From the NCBI RefSeq assembly GCF_040712315.1, contig NC_134017.1, positions 18,940,001 to 19,004,000 on the forward strand: a DNA stretch of 64,000 bases, read 5' to 3'. The position numbers were made by a program, and so were the translations under genes. The notes under the pieces were generated by a model. It had not been told where the DNA came from. It ran no database searches and saw only the letters and a list, made by a program, of their open reading frames with translations. The stretch is from Castanea sativa (lineage: Eukaryota; Streptophyta; Magnoliopsida; Fagales; Fagaceae). This document shows positions 59,750 to 64,000 of the stretch, piece by piece (the stretch's first letter is position 1; the number at the start of each line of letters is the position of its first letter).

Positions 59750-60465
59750 GGCTTCGGTTTGTCCTAAGTAGCAATGACTTTCTCTGATCTTCAATTTAGA
59801 TGTGCAAAAAGTGCATAAAATATCATTACTGTGGGTCCTGTACTTTGCCAATTTGTTCATCTTTCATAGCCTGTTCTGATCTTAATTTTAATTATACAGC
59901 ACGTAGTAGTGGGTGCAGGTCATGATTGTGGATTCGTGAAGGTACGTCGGGCACATGCAAAGCATCAAAAACTGGAATGATTGAATATGGGACACACTTT
60001 GATTAACAATTGTAATAGGAATTGGTGTTTGCAAATTAAGAATTTTTTGTAGGGGAAAGAAATTAAACCCAAGAAGGGTGCCATAGTGCAATTGAATTAT
60101 ATTAGATGGAATACGGCAATTGAGAGGTACGTAGTCTAAACTCTAGATTCATTGAAAAGATAATGTAAAGTTACAAAGGAGATAGATTTCAAATAGAAAT
60201 AATTAAATTAAAAGTCTGCTTGTACTAGAGGATACAACTCGGTATTTACAAAGCATTTGAGGAAGAACCATTTGGATCTGCATCCGGTGCAATAGCTACC
60301 ATGCAATACCATCTCTATTTGAGATGTAAACACTAATAACGTAAAAAGTAAAACCTTAAAAATGTTGAAAAATTGCCTTATCAACTTTTATATCTCATAT
60401 AAAATGGCAATTGCATAGTGCAATAGTTAGTGCCGGCTATTGCACATTCAATGATGATGATGATG

Positions 60466-60522
<57 letters not shown>

Positions 60523-61750
60523 TGATGATGATGATGATGATAATTTATCATTATTATTGTTGTTGTTATTTGTAGAATAACATCGTAAGATTTTTTTTTT
60601 GAGTAACATGGTAATTAAGATTTAGAAACATTTTTTATGTTAAACAATTTTGAAATGCAAAATAATTTTATAATTCTATTTTTTCATTTTTCATTTCTAA
60701 AACATTTTTTTAGTTGGACTACCAAACAAGTGGAACTGCAACTATAGTTTACTATTCCCTCAGAAACTCAAACAAATTCTTAAACCCAAGCTCGTCTTTT
60801 AGTGCAATTGAATTAAATCAGATAGAGATATAGGTGGTCCAAACCCATGATTAGAAGAACTGAAAGACACACTTCTGATTAGAACTTGTCCTACACTATC
60901 AAGTAGATGGGAGAAAGGGTAGAGAGGTAGTTTAAACCCCAAAATTATTAAAAGGATATTATAAAGCTTAATGGGAGGTACATATCTCTACATGCAAGAT
61001 CTAATTAAATTAAACAAAAAGTCTACTTTTTATTTTTATAAATATAAATGAGTGGATTCAATCTCAGAGAGGCAGAACTAAGCAGCTAAACAACAAATAA
61101 ATGTGGTTAGGCCATATGGCCATTGGCAATTTAAAAAAAAAAAAAAAAATCAACTTGCTCCAGAGCTAAAAGATCTACTTTATTATCTAGGTTCCTAAAT
61201 TCTAATCCTCAAGTTAAGATAATGGATTACTTTAAAAATTAGAAAACTCTAGCATAAATTTTTCAATATAAATTTTTTACAATGATGATCTCATAACTCG
61301 AACTCATGACCTTAATTCTATTTGTTGGATTGTAAATTATGTCACTCCACCACAAAATCAATTAGTACTTATCAGGAAGACACTCAAATTATTTTGTGGC
61401 TTTCAACAAATTTAGTATCTAATTTGTAAATTAGATATATAGACTATCAAGTAGATGCATGGGAGAAAGGAACTTGGGAATTAAGGAGCCAAGCATGCGT
61501 CATGAGGACATAGAAAAACTCATATGCTTTTTTCATATATGAAAAATACTTACATAATTCCAGACTAGTGTTCCAAACTCTCACATATGAGATGAGCTCT
61601 ACATATAAGTCGCCCCATGAGCTAGGACCATTGCTACTAGGTAAATATTACCCTTCACACTGAGGAAAATCCATATATTTTGAGTGGTTTCCATCACATT
61701 TCAAATTTGGATTTGACAGGACTTAAGGGAATCTCACAGTTTTCATACAT
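59750..61750. other. Intergenic region with small inverted-repeat element and compound microsatellite
   Basis: About 60271-60455 is an imperfect inverted repeat: GGTGCAATAGC ... ATGCAAT ... CCAT ... GAGAT on the left, and AGTGCAATAGC ... ATGCAAT ... CCAT ... GAGAT on the complement of the right. It is probably a small MITE. 60450-60545 is a (GAT)n(AAT)n(GAT)n array. 60578-60614 has an oligo(T) tract between TAACATCGTAA and TAACATGGTAA. No gene was seen. Confidence 0.5.
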
Positions 61751-62466
61751 ATATATTAGGCGTAAATGCACTTTTAGTCCCTACATTTTGACCTAATTTC
61801 TATTTTGGTCCCTACATTTTATTTTTACCACTTTTAGTCCCTAAATCAATTAACGCGTGACGTTTAAGTCCATACCGTCACCCAACTAACAGAAAATGCT
61901 GACGTGACTAACGGCACAGTAAAATAATAATTAAAAAAAAAATCTATTTTAGCATTAAAAAATTACCACGTCAGCATCTAAATTAATTTTAATTAAATAA
62001 AAAAAATTAAAAACAAAAAATTACATGAATTGAACATCAAAGAACATGAACATCAAACCCAGCAACGACATCCAACCCAGAATCAAAGAACATGACCTAT
62101 AGGAAAAAAAAAAAATATCACCAGATCAAAGAGCATGAACAAGAGCAAATACAGGAAAACTCCCACGAAACCACACCCAAACCAACAACAACAAACCCAC
62201 ACCGATCATCCGATCAAACCCACCAACGATCACTGATGAGAAAGCCCAGATCTCAGCAAACCCAGTCAAACCCAGAACCCACCATCTCTTTCTCTAAACC
62301 CAGATCTGATCATACCTAGTCAAACCCAGCACAGAAACGAAAAGCTAGCAACCCCAGTGGCGGCGGCGTGTCGAACTCTCCCTCTTCGTCGACGTCGTCG
62401 AAGCGCTTGAACAAATCACACAAATCAACAATCACCCTAGCAAACCCATTATTTTGGCACCCATGC

Positions 62467-62690
62467 GATCAAACTTCGATCTCCACAGAACCTACGTGAT
62501 CAAAACCCCATCGGAACGAAACACACGCAATCAAAACCTGATCTCCATATACGCCGATCAAAACTCCGATCTCCACAGAACCCACGCGATCAAAACCCCA
62601 TCGGAACAAAACCCATGCAATCAAAACCTGATCTCCATATACACCGATCAAAACTCCGACCTCCACAGAACCCACGCCGATCAAAACTCC
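62467..62690. repeat. 90-bp tandem repeat inside the Pack-MULE
   Basis: CTCCACAGAA occurs at 62481, 62571 and 62661, embedded in units with GATCAAAACTCCGA and AATCAAAACCTGATCTCC. The reading frames on both strands of this block are by-products of the repeat. Confidence 0.9.
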
Positions 62691-62743
62691 ATCGGAATCC
62701 AACCAATCTCCTTTCGCCGATCAAAACCCCATCTGAGCCCACC

Positions 62744-62986
62744 CAAAAGGTGTACGAGTTCGCAAAAATGGTGCTGATAAAGATATTCACGCACCCATAT
62801 GCGACTGTGTGTGACTTGTATTGCTGTGGAGGAGGAGGATTTGGCCTCGACAATGATACCCAAATTGGTCACTACATCGGGATCGATGTATCTTCGACTA
62901 GAATAGCCCAATTAAGAGAAGCCTCGGAGAGCCTGAGTCAGAAGAAGCCTTACCCTTCTGAATTCTTTCACTTTGACCCTTGCTTG
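62744..62986 (+). pseudogene. Fragment of mRNA cap guanine-N7 methyltransferase gene
   Basis: The plus frame encodes KVYEFAKMVLIKIFTHPYA, then TVCDLYCCGGGGFGLDN, GHYIGIDVSSTRIAQLREA and SEFFHFDPC. This matches the start of plant mRNA cap guanine-N7 methyltransferase 2-type proteins, including the SAM-binding motif region VCDLYCGGG and the next strand HYIGID. The family methylates the RNA cap guanine in the nucleus. After FDPC the sequence turns into a TCT-rich tract that looks like the start of an intron, and the rest of the gene is absent. It is flanked by MULE ends, so it is a captured 5' fragment rather than a working gene. Confidence 0.85.
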
Positions 62987-63433
62987 GTCTGTCTTCTTCT
63001 TCTTCTCTCTTTCTCTTTCTCTTTCTCTTTTGCTATTAGTTTTGGTTATTGGGTTTTAGTGTTTGTCGTTTTGGTAGCTGGGTTAGTTTTAGTTGCAACG
63101 GATCTGTTAGTGAGTTTTGAAAAAATTTGGGTTTGTTAGTGAGTTTTGATTTTGATGCATACAAAATAATTTTGTTACTTAATTTTTTTATTTAATTAAA
63201 ATTAATTTAGATGCTGACGTAGCAATTTTTTAATGCCAAAATAGATTTTTTAATTATTATTTTACTGTGCCGTTAACCACGGTAGCATTTTCTATTAGTT
63301 GGATGACGGTAAGGAGTTAAACGTCACGCGTTAATCAGTTTAGAAATTAAAAGTAATAAAAATAAAATGTAAGAATCAAAATAAAAATCGAATCAAAATA
63401 TATAAACTAAGAATGTTTTACGCCAATATATTA

Positions 63434-63780
63434 TTATTACGGTGGGAAATGGTTCGCACAAGTCAAGGTTTAATTGCCCCACGAAAATTGCAATTGGTAC
63501 GTACTGGTACCTTTTCTTCTTCTCATAATTAATGTCACATTTACTGCCCATCCACTCCCACAATGCGCCACGTTAGATGCACATCAATATGTGACATATA
63601 GAGAACGTCCCATACTTTTTTCAAGCAATCTCAGATCCATACTACCCCAGCTTCATAAAACTATTTTGTTCTTTAAAAAAAAAAAAAAAACAAACAAACA
63701 AACTAAGTAGTGGATTCCCACTTAAAACACAATTTTTTTGCTTGCCACATGTTCTCAAGCCAAAGCCTATCTCAGGGAAA

Positions 63781-63812
<32 letters not shown>

Positions 63813-64000
63813 AGTGTCTTTGTCACAGCAATTTGACGTAAATAGATTTCAACCTATGATGTCTGTTTCTGATGACAACTCTTTATCATCAGACTAAGAC
63901 ACCAATCGATTTTTGGTGTAGACGGGAATTGAACCCTAGATCTTATTCAACCATCAAAGACTTTACTAGTTGAACTAACTGGAATCTACACGACAATTTG
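63434..64000. other. Intergenic DNA with (TA)n
   Basis: It contains an A-run at 63675-63690 and (TA)n at 63784-63810. No gene was seen up to the window edge. Confidence 0.5.

Larger units (their letters stand above)
61759..63424 (+). mobile_element. Pack-MULE carrying a cap-methyltransferase gene fragment
   Basis: The ends are GGCGTAAATGCACTTTTAGT and, on the complement, GGCGTAAAACATTCTTAGT. Inverted similarity continues for about 250 bp, including AACGCGTGACGTTTAA and ACGGCACAGTAAAATAATAA. Flanks are TATATATTA (61750-61758) and AATATATTA (63425-63433), a 9-bp duplication with one difference, as expected of Mutator-like elements. The 1.1-kb interior is much more GC-rich than its surroundings, and no transposase is present. 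It holds a host gene fragment and a 90-bp tandem repeat, the arrangement called Pack-MULE. Confidence 0.9.

Noticed and set aside
62469..62911. Minus-strand frames across the Pack-MULE interior
   Set aside because: They are complements of the 90-bp repeat and of the captured methyltransferase exon.
33..64000. tRNA or rRNA genes
   Set aside because: No cloverleaf-like arrangement with A- and B-box motifs or rRNA core sequence was recognised by eye; a covariance-model scan would be needed for certainty.

Overview
The window is AT-rich plant nuclear DNA. It has spliced genes with GT..AG introns, plant-type En/Spm (CACTA) transposase genes, Copia, Gypsy and L1-type retroelements, many MITEs, long A/T runs and (AT)n, (CT)n and (ATT)n microsatellites. 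It looks like a gene-poor stretch of a dicot tree genome. A Fagaceae-like origin (oak or chestnut) is my impression from the repeat style and is not demonstrated.

Left third (about 2.95-25.9 kb): one CACTA-type left terminus lies at 2953 and two related right termini lie at 18245 and 25907. Inside, on the minus strand, sit a four-exon Tnp2/TnpD-type transposase gene (12308-8647) and a TnpA-like Transposase_24 gene (8256 to about 4175). Exon lengths and phases of the Tnp2 gene close exactly to 1134 codons, and seven resolved exons of the second gene also join in phase. Together the two genes carry six in-frame stop codons and no frameshift. Between 16 and 25.9 kb the same strand carries short exon-like pieces with intact splice signals, including a RNase H-like C-terminus and one exon of a DRP1-type dynamin gene. 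There are also duplicated telomere-like arrays and a 317-bp MULE-type MITE.

Middle (26-42.5 kb): a decayed Copia element (26388-32194) has split a short coding exon with a signal-peptide-like N-terminus. A full-length but dead L1-type LINE (32867-40504, about 21-bp target duplication) is itself interrupted by a 1044-bp terminal-inverted-repeat element, and a second copy of that element lies at 53167-54099. Host sequence around these insertions belongs to a locally duplicated segment family.

Right part (42.5-64 kb): the only apparently intact host gene is a 12-exon TauE/SafE-family membrane protein gene on the minus strand (47176-43735, 479 aa). The rest is intergenic. It holds a Gypsy 3' end fragment, several MITEs, a tandemly repeated block at 56.8-59.2 kb, and a Pack-MULE (61759-63424) that has captured a fragment of an mRNA cap guanine-N7 methyltransferase gene.

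The most unusual pattern is a set of about ten loci where 9-23-bp direct repeats flank little more than an oligo(A) tract. They look like LINE-type target-primed insertions that copied almost nothing but a poly(A) tail. No tRNA, rRNA or CRISPR array was seen.
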